Shown here in pieces: positions 1 through 8,244 of a DNA stretch of 64,000 nucleotides; the stretch's first letter is position 1; the number at the start of each line of letters is the position of its first letter. Below the pieces are notes generated by a model that was given only the letters and a program-made list of their open reading frames with translations, was not told the origin of the DNA and searched no databases. The stretch comes from Vibrio fortis. GTDB lineage: Bacteria; Pseudomonadota; Gammaproteobacteria; Enterobacterales; Vibrionaceae. A program made the position numbers and the translations under genes. The stretch lies in the NCBI RefSeq assembly GCF_024347475.1, contig NZ_AP025488.1, positions 496,001 through 560,000 on the forward strand, given 5' to 3'.

Positions 1-226
1 TGCTAAGTACATACACAGGCTTGGTATAAGGCCAGTCAATGCCAAAACTCAGAACGATGTCCATTGTATTACGGCCCATAACGAGAGCGTCCACACGTTC
101 CATTAGCGCGTTATAACCTAAGTCATCATTGTCTGGGTTAGGAACGGATTGTAGCCAATCTAGGCCACCTTCTTTGTCTGCGATATACCCATCAAGGCTG
201 GCTGCAATAAACACGATGTTCGACAT
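1..226 (-). CDS. Dihydrofolate reductase-family protein (RibD C-terminal-like), 5' part only
   Basis: The gene reads from an ATG at 226 leftward and runs off the window edge, so only about 75 N-terminal residues are visible. The N-terminus (MSNIVFIAASLDGYIADKEG) is the opening beta strand and substrate loop of DHFR/RibD-type reductases. It is followed by VDALVMGRNTMDIVLSFG, the 'MGR.T' element that contacts NADPH. Stand-alone members of this family reduce small heterocycles with NADPH, and most are uncharacterised, so the substrate cannot be named. An AGGAG-like ribosome site (GGAGTAAAAG) precedes the ATG. The gene is divergent from a TetR-family gene at 320, and a perfect palindrome lies between them, so it is probably that regulator's target. 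Confidence 0.8.
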   Translation of the reverse strand, partial: MSNIVFIAASLDGYIADKEGGLDWLQSVPNPDNDDLGYNALMERVDALVMGRNTMDIVLSFGIDWPYTKPVYVLS

Positions 227-281
227 CTTTTACTCCAAATCTAGGCCAGAGCTTGGCTTCTTGTTAAAGATAAATTAAAAT

Positions 282-298
282 ATTCTACAGTGTAGAAT
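282..298. promoter_or_regulatory. Perfect palindromic operator for the adjacent TetR-family regulator
   Basis: ATTCTACAGTGTAGAAT is an 8+1+8 perfect inverted repeat in the space between the divergent DHFR-like gene and the TetR gene. TetR-family dimers usually bind such sites next to their own gene. Assignment to this regulator is inferred from position. Confidence 0.65.
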
Positions 299-319
299 TA
301 AAGTTTATGGAGAGATCCC

Positions 320-886
320 ATGAGTGTCAAGGATCAAAAACGTGGTCGTCCAAAAGTGGGGGATCGTCAGCTCAGTGCCGAGGGGATTTTAGCTACGGCC
401 AAAGTGATGATGCGAGAAGGCGGCAAGATCCCGAGCATTCGTGCGCTCGCGACCCAACTGGGTGTGGATGCAATGGCCATCTATCACTACTTCAAAAACA
501 AGAGTGAGTTGCTTGAAGCGATTACAGTCTCACTGATGCAAGAGATCGTGGAGCCTGATGATCGGCTTGATTGGAAAGACAACATTTATCGACTGAGTAC
601 CAGTTACTTAACGATTCTAAATGATCACCCAGGGTTGCTAGAGACGCTCCTAACGATGAAGTCATTAAGCCCAGTAGAGGTGTTTAGCCAACGATTTGAA
701 GCATCGATAGCATCTCTTAATTTGTCGGAAGAACAGAGAAACACCGCCCGAGATTTGTTGGTCGACTATCTTCACGGCTACGCACTGGCGCTGAACTGTA
801 ACCCAGACCGAACCGAGTTAACCGCCGAAATGATAGAGAAACCAATGGAGCTTTATTACTTAGCTTTGCTGGCTCTAAACAAATAG
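320..886 (+). CDS. TetR/AcrR-family transcriptional regulator
   Basis: This 188-residue protein has the normal size and layout for a TetR regulator. Residues about 20-65 form the helix-turn-helix domain: SIRALATQLGVDAMAIYHYF is the classic recognition helix followed by the 'YxYF' element and KNKSELLEAI. The rest should be the helical ligand-binding and dimerisation domain, which is too divergent to predict a ligand. The start at 320 follows GGAGAGATCCC and leaves room for the upstream palindrome at 282-298. It is divergent from the DHFR-like reductase, which suggests autorepression plus control of that enzyme, probably relieved by a small aromatic or antimicrobial compound. The ligand and target are inferences. 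Confidence 0.88.
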   Translation: MSVKDQKRGRPKVGDRQLSAEGILATAKVMMREGGKIPSIRALATQLGVDAMAIYHYFKNKSELLEAITVSLMQEIVEPDDRLDWKDNIYRLSTSYLTILNDHPGLLETLLTMKSLSPVEVFSQRFEASIASLNLSEEQRNTARDLLVDYLHGYALALNCNPDRTELTAEMIEKPMELYYLALLALNK

Positions 887-1190
887 TCATTTCTGCAATG
901 ACTGCTTTGCTTGTACTAGGCTTGCTTTTTGTCTTTAAAGTGGTGAAAATATAACCATCATTTCTCGAGGAGTTTACGCCAATATGAATCACTAAACCTG
1001 TCATCCACTTATTACATTTTTTTGGATTTACAGGGTTAGTAGGCGTAGCTCACTGTCGTCATATCTATCAAACCGTTATATAACTCACGATCGTTTTTAA
1101 ACGATTGATTTTCTTAGAGTTACTGTGTTTATCGGTTCACATTCGTAACGTGCTGCTGCGGCTGATGTCCCTGTTTACAGGAGGCAATAC
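887..1190. other. Intergenic region upstream of the ABC-F gene
   Basis: This 304-bp gap has no convincing gene. It holds an inverted repeat, ATCGT-N6-ACGAT, at 1090-1105, which matches the arrangement of the two ars operators at 25.66 and 26.13 kb. It also has a short CCTGT/ACAGG repeat at 1170-1181 that overlaps the ribosome site AGGAGG of the next gene. No leader peptide could be supported. Confidence 0.5.
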
Positions 1191-2774
1191 ATGCCATATT
1201 TACAAGCAAATAATATCAGCCATCAATTTAGTAATGGCGACGTCATTTTTGAAAATCTCTCATGTGTTATGACCGACTCTCGCGTTGGTCTTATCGGGTC
1301 AAATGGTGCGGGTAAGTCGTTGCTCGCAGCTATGCTATTGAAACTGACAGCGCCCTATGAAGGAACAGTGTCAGAGCCAAAAAGCTTCGTCTTTTATCAA
1401 CAACAAACAGAGCATCGTTTTAATGATGGCGAAACCATCGCGGAGTTCTTAGGTGTATCTAAAATATTGGGTGCGTTAAAGAAAGTTGCGTCTGGGGATT
1501 GTGACCCATATTGGTTTGAAGTGGTTGGAGACAATTGGAATTTAGAGCAGCATTTGAAAGATGATTTGCTGCGTTTAGGTTTACCTCCACAACCGGATTT
1601 TTTATGCGAGCAGCTTAGTGGTGGTCAACGAGCAAAATTACTGTTGTGGCAAGCGTTTGATAGTGAGTGTGAGCTCTTAGTGCTAGATGAACCTTCAAAC
1701 CATTTAGATTACGAGTCAAAGCAATGGCTTATGGATGCCATGCAGCACTTCAATGGAGGGATCTTGTTGATCAGCCACGATCGAGAGTTGCTGAGAAACA
1801 TGAATGAGATCTGGGAGTTATCAACCTTAGGCTTACGAACTTTTGGCGGTAATTATGACGATTACGCAGCGCAAAACGAAGCGGAGCAAAAGGCGGTAGA
1901 GCGTCAACTCAATCACAATCTCAAACAGCAGAAGTTGCTAGAAAAGCAAGCGCAGCGTAATCGTGAGAAAGCAGAGCAGAGAGCCGCGCAAGGAACTAAA
2001 CAACGAAAAAATGGAAGCCAGCCTAAGATCTTGATGGATGCCAAGAAAGGGAAAGCGACCGCGAATATGGCGAATCGCCTAAGAAATGAGAATTTGCGGC
2101 GCACGCATTTAGACGACAAAGCGCAATGCTTAGAAGCTAGATACGCGAAAAGCCAATCTCAATCTCTGTACTTGGGACAGAGCGATGTACGAAGTAAAAA
2201 GGTGCTGTCTGTCATTAATGGCAGACTACCGTTTTCTGAGCATGATCCAATCACCTTTCAGCTTTACTCTAATAGTAAACTCTATCTTGAAGGGAAAAAT
2301 GGCATTGGGAAATCGACTTTGTTGAACGTGCTGCGTGGACAACGATCTTTAGTCGATGGTGAGTTACAAATTAGCGCCCCGGTGTGCTATCTCGATCAGT
2401 ATTTTGGCGCGATTAATCTCGACCTCTCAATGCTTGATAACCTGACTCAAGCGTGTCCTAACTTGAGTATGAGTGAGGCTCGGACTTTGCTCGCCGGCAT
2501 TGGTTTTCGTCGTGACAGTGTTAATCGCAGTGCTCAAGTTCTTAGCGGTGGAGAAAAGATGAAGTTGGCGATGCTCATGGTGAGTCATCAACTCAACCAA
2601 CCTATTTTGTTGCTCGATGAACCAGATAACCATCTCGATATAGAGTCGAAAGTCATACTGGCGAAGGCGCTCGCGCAGTATCAAGGAGGGTATATTCTGG
2701 TGAGTCATGACCTAGACTTTGTTCACGAATCTGGTGTTGAGCAAACTCTGAGGTTGAGTGCTCTTCATACCTAG
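1191..2774 (+). CDS. ABC-F family ATPase (two ATP-binding cassettes, no membrane domain)
   Basis: This 527-residue protein has tandem ATPase domains and no transmembrane segments, which defines the ABC-F class acting on the ribosome (translation factors and target-protection resistance proteins). Domain 1 has Walker A GSNGAGKS near residue 40, signature LSGGQ near 145 and Walker B LLVLDEPSNHLD. The central linker (about residues 225-320) is long, charged and rich in Lys/Arg/Gln. Domain 2 has Walker A GKNGIGKST near 370, signature LSGGE and LLLDEPDNHLD. Both cassettes look catalytically intact. The ribosome site is strong (AGGAGG). Its sequence is distant from the housekeeping Uup and EttA types as I remember them, so an accessory role such as antibiotic protection is possible but unproven. 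It appears to be a single-gene unit. Confidence 0.9.
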   Translation: MPYLQANNISHQFSNGDVIFENLSCVMTDSRVGLIGSNGAGKSLLAAMLLKLTAPYEGTVSEPKSFVFYQQQTEHRFNDGETIAEFLGVSKILGALKKVASGDCDPYWFEVVGDNWNLEQHLKDDLLRLGLPPQPDFLCEQLSGGQRAKLLLWQAFDSECELLVLDEPSNHLDYESKQWLMDAMQHFNGGILLISHDRELLRNMNEIWELSTLGLRTFGGNYDDYAAQNEAEQKAVERQLNHNLKQQKLLEKQAQRNREKAEQRAAQGTKQRKNGSQPKILMDAKKGKATANMANRLRNENLRRTHLDDKAQCLEARYAKSQSQSLYLGQSDVRSKKVLSVINGRLPFSEHDPITFQLYSNSKLYLEGKNGIGKSTLLNVLRGQRSLVDGELQISAPVCYLDQYFGAINLDLSMLDNLTQACPNLSMSEARTLLAGIGFRRDSVNRSAQVLSGGEKMKLAMLMVSHQLNQPILLLDEPDNHLDIESKVILAKALAQYQGGYILVSHDLDFVHESGVEQTLRLSALHT

Positions 2775-2801
2775 CAATGCTTCAAAAGCCCGCTGAAACA
2801 G

Positions 2802-2825
2802 TGGGAGCTGAGATATTGGCTCCCA
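2802..2825 (+). terminator. Probable terminator of the ABC-F gene
   Basis: Arms TGGGAGC and GCTCCCA are separated by 10 nt and followed by TTTATT, 28 nt after the stop. The T-tract is short, so strength is uncertain. Confidence 0.5.
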
Positions 2826-2901
2826 TTTATTGCGCAATCAGTGGGGGAAAGTGGAAAGTTTGGTATATATTTCATTAATAAGGACTTATAAACTTGGTCT
2901 C

Positions 2902-2917
2902 CCCTGAACCGTCAGGG
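2902..2917. promoter_or_regulatory. Short hairpin in the 5' leader of the phospholipase D gene
   Basis: CCCTGA-ACCG-TCAGGG is a perfect 6-bp stem with a tetraloop, 35 bp before the preferred start of the downstream gene. It may stabilise the leader or form part of a binding site; no function is shown. Confidence 0.3.
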
Positions 2918-2951
2918 CTTGTAGATCACCCACCACTAAGGAATGGAATTA

Positions 2952-4484
2952 ATGCTTGCGCGCAAACGCATCAGTCTCTCTTTGTTACTCATTGCTACGC
3001 TAGGTGGCTGTTCTTCGTTACCAGAACAAGTAAATCATGCTCAAGAACCGGTTGTGGCACCACAGCAAGGTGTGCTTTGGAATGTGAGTCATCAACATCC
3101 AGCACAGCCGAATGAAATTGGCCATAGTGCGGTACTTATCCAAGAAGCGGGTTGGGATGCTTTGGCTCAACGTATCGCGCTGGTGGAGAGTGCTGAACAT
3201 AGCATCGATATTCAGTACTACATTTGGAACTCCGATAATACAGGGGGCTACCTTGCTAGCCGTTTGCTAGCGGCGGCTGAAAGAGGCGTTAAGGTGCGTG
3301 TGATGCTTGATGACATCAACCTTAACGAGCGCGAAGCACTGCTCAATGCCTTAGATGCTCACCCCAATGTAGAGATCCGTATTTTTAACCCAACCCCAAG
3401 TCGCAGTGGTTTTTCAAAGTGGTTTAGCTTTCTATCGGATTTCTCGCGTTTGAACCGACGCATGCACAATAAATCGTTCACGGTCGATGGCGTATTCTCA
3501 GTTGTTGGCGGACGTAATATTGGTGATGAGTATTTTGATTACTCTGATGAGATTAACTTCCGAGATAGGGATGTGTTGGTTCGCGGCGAGGTTGTCACAG
3601 AGATTCAAAGCAGCTTTGTCGAGTACTGGAACAGTCAATGGTCTTACCCAGTTGAGATGCTAGGTGATGCCGATTCGACCGACCTCTCTCTTCTGGATCA
3701 GGCCGCACTGCCTCGTTATAAAAATTATCCAGATCTGCCTATCGGGCAAGAAGCATCTCAGCGTTTCTTAAGTGAGTTGGCGCCACAGATGACATGGGTC
3801 GAGGCGCACTTTGTTTATGATCGCCCAATCCCTGTCGATGCAGGTGAAACCAACCAGCCAAAAGAGACGGCAGTGATACTAGGTGAGCTGGCAGAGCAGT
3901 CAAAGCAGGAAATTTTGCTAGAGTCGGCCTACTTGGTGTTTGATGACGGTCAGCTTGAAGAGTGGCAGATGTTGAATAATCAAGGTGTTGAGATTAAAGC
4001 GTTGACCAACTCGATGGCTTCAAATGATTTGGTCACTAACCACTCTGCCTATGCGGGAAGACGCCAAGATATGCTTGAGCATGGCATTGAGCTGTTTGAA
4101 CTGCGACCAGATTCTGGACTTTGTGAGGTATCCACTAGAGATGCAGATAAATGTGCGCCGAAAACCGCATATGGTCTGCACGCTAAGTCGGTGGTGTTTG
4201 ATAATCGTGTTGCAAGCATTGGATCGTTCAATTTTAATCTACGCTCAACGTACCTAAATACGGAATCGGTACTGTTAATAGACAGCCCTGAAGTGGCAAC
4301 GCAATTGGCGGACACGATCAACGAGGCGATGGATATTAACAACAGCTGGCGCTTAGACTTGGAAGACGGCGATGTACGTTGGTACTCCAGTGATCAAAGC
4401 TGGGATAAAGAGCCAGAAACCGGCAAATGGGAGCGAGCGCAATCTGGATTCTTGCAGTTGCTACCGATAGAAAAATATTTATAG
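2952..4484 (+). CDS. Phospholipase D-family lipoprotein (ClsC/YmdC-like cardiolipin synthase)
   Basis: The protein of about 510 residues carries two HKD motifs of the phospholipase D superfamily: HNKSFTVD near residue 172 and HAKSVVFD near 410, each followed by the expected Gly-Ser/Gly-Gly and Asn residues (GGRNIGDEYFD, GSFNFNLRS). Together they form one active site for phosphatidyl transfer or hydrolysis. The N-terminus (LARKRISLSLLLIATLGGCSS) is a lipoprotein signal with lipobox LGGC, so it should be anchored to a membrane facing the periplasm. I prefer the ATG at 2952, with AAGGA nine bases upstream; an in-frame ATG at 2943 is too close to that site. The closest functional match I recognise is E. 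coli ClsC, which makes cardiolipin from phosphatidylglycerol and phosphatidylethanolamine. No partner such as YmdB is adjacent. Confidence 0.85.
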   Translation: MLARKRISLSLLLIATLGGCSSLPEQVNHAQEPVVAPQQGVLWNVSHQHPAQPNEIGHSAVLIQEAGWDALAQRIALVESAEHSIDIQYYIWNSDNTGGYLASRLLAAAERGVKVRVMLDDINLNEREALLNALDAHPNVEIRIFNPTPSRSGFSKWFSFLSDFSRLNRRMHNKSFTVDGVFSVVGGRNIGDEYFDYSDEINFRDRDVLVRGEVVTEIQSSFVEYWNSQWSYPVEMLGDADSTDLSLLDQAALPRYKNYPDLPIGQEASQRFLSELAPQMTWVEAHFVYDRPIPVDAGETNQPKETAVILGELAEQSKQEILLESAYLVFDDGQLEEWQMLNNQGVEIKALTNSMASNDLVTNHSAYAGRRQDMLEHGIELFELRPDSGLCEVSTRDADKCAPKTAYGLHAKSVVFDNRVASIGSFNFNLRSTYLNTESVLLIDSPEVATQLADTINEAMDINNSWRLDLEDGDVRWYSSDQSWDKEPETGKWERAQSGFLQLLPIEKYL

Positions 4485-4516
4485 CGACAATATGCTTGAA
4501 TAGAAATGAATGTAAC

Positions 4517-4544
4517 AAAGGCTCCTTCTGTAGGAGCCTTTTTC
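4517..4544 (+). terminator. Rho-independent terminator after the phospholipase D gene
   Basis: AAAGGCTCCT / AGGAGCCTTT form a 10-bp stem with a 5-nt loop and a T-run. It separates this gene from the convergent iutA gene and may act in both directions. Confidence 0.85.
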
Positions 4545-4587
4545 ATTGTTTAGATAGTTAACTTAGAACTGAGTTTTTATCGTTAAC

Positions 4588-6744
4588 TTAGAACTTAACC
4601 TGGTAGTTCAAAGTGTAAGTACGCCCGCGGCCACGGTAGTCATAAGCGGCTGATTCATAGTGTGTTGCGTAAAGAATCTGCGCACGTTGACCCCAAATCG
4701 TGGTGTAGTCTTTGTTAAGCAGGTTTTGAATACCGAAACCTAGGCTGCCCACTGGTAGTTGGTAAGTACCAATAAGGTCGAAGACGGTGTAACCATTGAG
4801 TTTGTTATCGCTGTCATCTTCATGGTCAAACATGGTTTGGCTTTGAACCTTCAAAGATAGATCTGCTTCGTACCAGCCTGCCCAAGCGTTCGCTTTTGAT
4901 GTGCTCGCTTCACCTGCAGATTGGTCTTCCCAGCCGTTATCGCCTTTCACTTCAGAAACAACGTAGTGGCCAGATGCACCCAGCTGAACGTTCTCATGTA
5001 CCCAGTAAGAAGCAAGCGCTTCTAAGCCATAAACACGTTTCTTGTCGTCGATCTCTTCGATTAACAATGTGTTTTTGTTGTACTTAACATTCTTATCAGA
5101 CTGAGAGTAGTAAGCCGCTGATTGCAAGCTTAGGTCGCCAGTGTCTAGGCGGTAGCCGAGTTCAAAGCTGTTGGTCTTGATACCTGACATCTTAGAGTCA
5201 TTCACATTGATGCTGTCATTAAGCGTCCAGTGATCGCCGACCAAGGTGTAGTTGCCTTGACCGTAGTACTTAGCGGGATCGGCGAGATCAAAGCCTTGTG
5301 AGAAGTTTGCCCAAACTTGTGAGTCACTGTTTAGGTGATATACCGTGCCTAAGTTGAAAAGACCAACACCGTAATCCGTTTCACCGCCAGGAACTGCGTC
5401 TGCGCTAGTACCATTACCTGCAGCGATCTGTTTTTGTTGCTGGTAGCCTACGAAGTCATCAATGGTGTTTTTCATGTATTGGTAACGGAAGCCACCTTCT
5501 ACAGACCAATCATTCGTGATGTCGAAGCCTGCTTGAACAAAGCCCGCGATAGACGCGACTTCAACACCTGGATAGCGTCCGACTTCAGCGAAAGTCTTGT
5601 TGATGAGGTTACCCGAATTGTTAGCAATGGTCGGATCGTAAAGCGCTTGGTTACTTTCGAGCGTGTCTTGGTAAGCATCCACACCATAAACGATGTTGAA
5701 GCGACCGAAGTCTTTCGCCAATGCCGCTTTTAGAGAGAGCACATCAGTGATTTGCTGACCAGAAGATTGGAAATAAGGTGTATAAGTCTGATCTTCTTTA
5801 CGATATGACGCTTCAGCAATTAGCTGGTGGCCAAGGAACTGCTCATCAATGTATGACGCACTCAGCATGATACGCTCGGTGCCATGTTCTCTATCTGAAT
5901 CAAAACCTTTACGAACGTCAACGAAGTCACGCCCAACAATGTATAAGCCATATGGAGAGTCTTGTTGGCTGTCGTAATACTGAGCTAGGAAGTTGAGCTT
6001 TTTCGTCTCAGAGACATTAACGCCAACAGTCGTTAGGAAATCGAGCGTTTTATTGAATTGCAGAGATCCTTGAGAAATATCCGGTGTAACGATATCGCCA
6101 TTCGCGTCAAAGAAACCTTGAGTTTCAGTGTAGATAACAGACGAACGTGCTTGAACAGTTTCGTTGCCGCCTGAGATCGATTGTCCAACTTTGTAGTCAA
6201 AATCTTCACCCGAGTTGAAGCCTGATGTACCGCCAACATAGGATTCAAACTCAAGCTCTTCACCATCTGCTTTTTTGGTGATGATATTAATTACACCGCC
6301 GGAAGCACCAGCACCGTAGATTGATGTTGCGCCGGATAGCACTTCGATACGTTCAATATTGAATGGGTCGATAGAGTCGAGGTGGCGGCTGATTTGACGT
6401 GAAGATTGCAGGGACACGCCATCAATCATCACTAGCATTTTTCTACCACGTAAGTTTTGACCGTAGTTAGTACGAGCACCGCTGCTCACATCCAGAGATG
6501 GGATAGCGCCTGCTAGGATTTCGCCTAAGGACTTACCGCCTCGGTATTCCTGCTCGATCTGTTGTGGTTCGATGTACCAAACTGTACCTGGAATATCGCT
6601 AATGGCTTTTGGGGTGCGGCTAGATACAACTACCATTTTTTCGTCGGTGGTGTGATCTTGCGCTTGGGCTGTGAATACGGAACTTACCGCCGCTACTGCT
6701 AGAGCGACTGTGGAAAGTTTGAAACTTCCTTTTTCGGTTTTCAT
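4588..6744 (-). CDS. iutA: TonB-dependent ferric aerobactin receptor
   Basis: This is an outer-membrane siderophore receptor of about 718 residues. The preferred ATG (6744) begins a cleavable signal peptide ending TAQAQ. The TonB box region follows (EKMVVVSSR), then a plug domain with LRGRKMLVMIDGVSL, SIDPFNIERIEVLSGATSIY and GGVINIITKK, then a 22-strand-type barrel ending in an aromatic-rich terminus (YTLNYQVKF). The C-terminal DYTTIWGQRAQ and YRGRGRTYTLNY segments and the plug strongly resemble E. coli-type IutA. It lies next to a GntR regulator and an ABC importer in the arrangement known for the V. vulnificus aerobactin utilisation cluster. A Fur-like box lies upstream (6881-6895). No aerobactin biosynthesis genes (iucABCD) are in the window, so it probably scavenges foreign siderophore. 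Confidence 0.88.
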   Translation of the reverse strand: MKTEKGSFKLSTVALAVAAVSSVFTAQAQDHTTDEKMVVVSSRTPKAISDIPGTVWYIEPQQIEQEYRGGKSLGEILAGAIPSLDVSSGARTNYGQNLRGRKMLVMIDGVSLQSSRQISRHLDSIDPFNIERIEVLSGATSIYGAGASGGVINIITKKADGEELEFESYVGGTSGFNSGEDFDYKVGQSISGGNETVQARSSVIYTETQGFFDANGDIVTPDISQGSLQFNKTLDFLTTVGVNVSETKKLNFLAQYYDSQQDSPYGLYIVGRDFVDVRKGFDSDREHGTERIMLSASYIDEQFLGHQLIAEASYRKEDQTYTPYFQSSGQQITDVLSLKAALAKDFGRFNIVYGVDAYQDTLESNQALYDPTIANNSGNLINKTFAEVGRYPGVEVASIAGFVQAGFDITNDWSVEGGFRYQYMKNTIDDFVGYQQQKQIAAGNGTSADAVPGGETDYGVGLFNLGTVYHLNSDSQVWANFSQGFDLADPAKYYGQGNYTLVGDHWTLNDSINVNDSKMSGIKTNSFELGYRLDTGDLSLQSAAYYSQSDKNVKYNKNTLLIEEIDDKKRVYGLEALASYWVHENVQLGASGHYVVSEVKGDNGWEDQSAGEASTSKANAWAGWYEADLSLKVQSQTMFDHEDDSDNKLNGYTVFDLIGTYQLPVGSLGFGIQNLLNKDYTTIWGQRAQILYATHYESAAYDYRGRGRTYTLNYQVKF

Positions 6745-6870
6745 TTTATTCTCTGCAATTATCAATGAAAGGCTGCACACATTTCTTTGGCGTGATGACT
6801 TTATTTTTATTGTTTTTATTGAGAATCAAGTGGTTGAACTTAGACCAAGCGCATGCTTGCTTTTTGTTTT

Positions 6871-6895
6871 TGATTCTAAATAAGAATCATTATTA
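6871..6895 (-). promoter_or_regulatory. Fur-like box upstream of iutA
   Basis: TAAGAATCATTATTA at 6881-6895 matches the 7-1-7 Fur pattern TGATAATnATTATCA at most positions. It overlaps an inverted repeat, TGATTCT/AGAATCA (6871-6889), and lies about 130 bp before iutA. Iron-regulated repression is inferred. Confidence 0.6.
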
Positions 6896-7079
6896 TTGTG
6901 TTTTTGTTGCGAAAAAACAATATGCAAATGCGATTTATTTTCAAATGCAACAATAGACGAGTAGGTGTGAGCCAGTTCTTGTGATACTAAAACTGCATTA
7001 AGCTTATGATTTTAATTGCTATTTTTTGGTTTTTACAAAGAAGGGAGGAGGGCGACATAATGCAGTGTCACCCTGTTGA

Positions 7080-8036
7080 TTAGCCGTTTTTTAGAGAAAT
7101 ACTATTGATGATCTGCTCTCGTTGCTCTTGAGATACATTCATCACGTCTTGGTAGGTACGCTTCATAACTCGAACGTCATTTTCAAGTAACTGAGCTAGC
7201 TTCTCCGAAGCTATCTGGTTATTCCCTTCTAAAACGAGATCCATGATGTCTAGACGTCGTTGGCATGAGCGGCTGACAGAAGACTGGATGTGCATAGAGA
7301 CTAAATCGGTCGCCTTACGCAGTCGGTTTTGCTGCTGCATCATACCGAGCAAAAATCGGTTTCCTGAACTTGCGGCGAGAATTTCATGGAAGTCGGCACT
7401 GAGCGTGAAAAGCTGGCTAGCGGTGACTGAGTCTGGATTCTTGATTGCTTGAATATGGCGCTCACGACACTTCTCAAACGCGTCACGTTTTAGCTTCCAC
7501 GTTGGTTCAAGCAGGCCAGCTGGCTCAAAAATTAAACGGCATCGGTAACTTTCGGTATGCCTTTCAAGAGAGTTGAGTACCCCGTCTAACTGCCATTTGT
7601 AGCCAGGGCTGCGTCGGAAAATGGCATCGCTTTCTAGCAGTCTGAGGACAGATTGTATCTCGCCACGATTGGCACCATAGCGTTGCTGGAGTTCATTTTC
7701 CGAAAACGAATCGCTGATCTCGCCGAAAAAGATATCCATCAGCAATCTCAGGTAAAGCTGCTCTTGGCGGGCTTGCTCTTGGTTGCTTTGCTCTGCAGTT
7801 TCGATATCACAAGCATCGATCTGCAGCACAAACCCCTTGTATGGAACGGATTTGGCCACACCTTGATCGGACAAGTGTTTGAGCACAGCTCGCATCGGAG
7901 TACGAGAGACCTCAAACTGCTGGGCAAGCGATGATTCATTCAAACTACTGCCTGCAATGGCGTTTTCTTCTTTGAGTCGTGTTATCACTTTGAAGAGAAG
8001 ATCTCGTTGAAGTCGTGTGATTGCTGATGTGTCCAT
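7080..8036 (-). CDS. iutR: GntR-family regulator of the aerobactin uptake genes, with two winged-helix regions
   Basis: The 318-residue protein starts at the ATG at 8036. Residues about 10-75 are a GntR-type winged helix (SSLNESSLAQQFEVSRTPMR, then the wing GVAKSVPYKGFVL). A second, similar helix-turn-helix follows at about 95-150 (FSENELQQRYGANRGEIQSV, ending FRRSPGYKWQL). The remainder is helical and resembles the FCD ligand domain (HRHIQA/FHEIL-type segments). It is longer than the common 230-residue GntR layout because of the second helix domain. It sits between the receptor iutA and the vat importer, matching the V. vulnificus iutR position, where it is reported as a repressor of iutA. 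The effector is unknown to me. Confidence 0.8.
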   Translation of the reverse strand: MDTSAITRLQRDLLFKVITRLKEENAIAGSSLNESSLAQQFEVSRTPMRAVLKHLSDQGVAKSVPYKGFVLQIDACDIETAEQSNQEQARQEQLYLRLLMDIFFGEISDSFSENELQQRYGANRGEIQSVLRLLESDAIFRRSPGYKWQLDGVLNSLERHTESYRCRLIFEPAGLLEPTWKLKRDAFEKCRERHIQAIKNPDSVTASQLFTLSADFHEILAASSGNRFLLGMMQQQNRLRKATDLVSMHIQSSVSRSCQRRLDIMDLVLEGNNQIASEKLAQLLENDVRVMKRTYQDVMNVSQEQREQIINSISLKNG

Positions 8037-8184
8037 ATCGTCCAAGATTGTTCTGGGTACCGTTACACCAACGTAACTTATTACACCCAAGGTAAATGGT
8101 TGTGCTCATGGTAAACAGAAACACGAGCGAATACCATAAATTGTGTTTTTGTTGCAGAAATACGACGTGTTGCTTTTAAAAGAA

Positions 8185-8214
8185 AAGCCCAGTGATTCAT
8201 TAACCACTGGGCTT
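8185..8214 (-). terminator. Terminator of the vatCDB operon
   Basis: Perfect 10-bp arms AAGCCCAGTG/CACTGGGCTT with a 10-nt loop, followed on the minus strand by TTTCTTTT. It ends the importer operon just upstream of iutR. Confidence 0.8.
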
Positions 8215-8244
8215 GTTTGGTGAGTATTGTATTGCGAAAAGAGT

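Noticed and set aside
1165-1190. Leader peptide regulating the ABC-F gene
   Set aside because: The only short frame overlaps the main gene start without a separate ribosome site.
5434-5733. Plus-strand frame opposite iutA
   Set aside because: Antisense to a well-supported receptor gene with no ribosome site.
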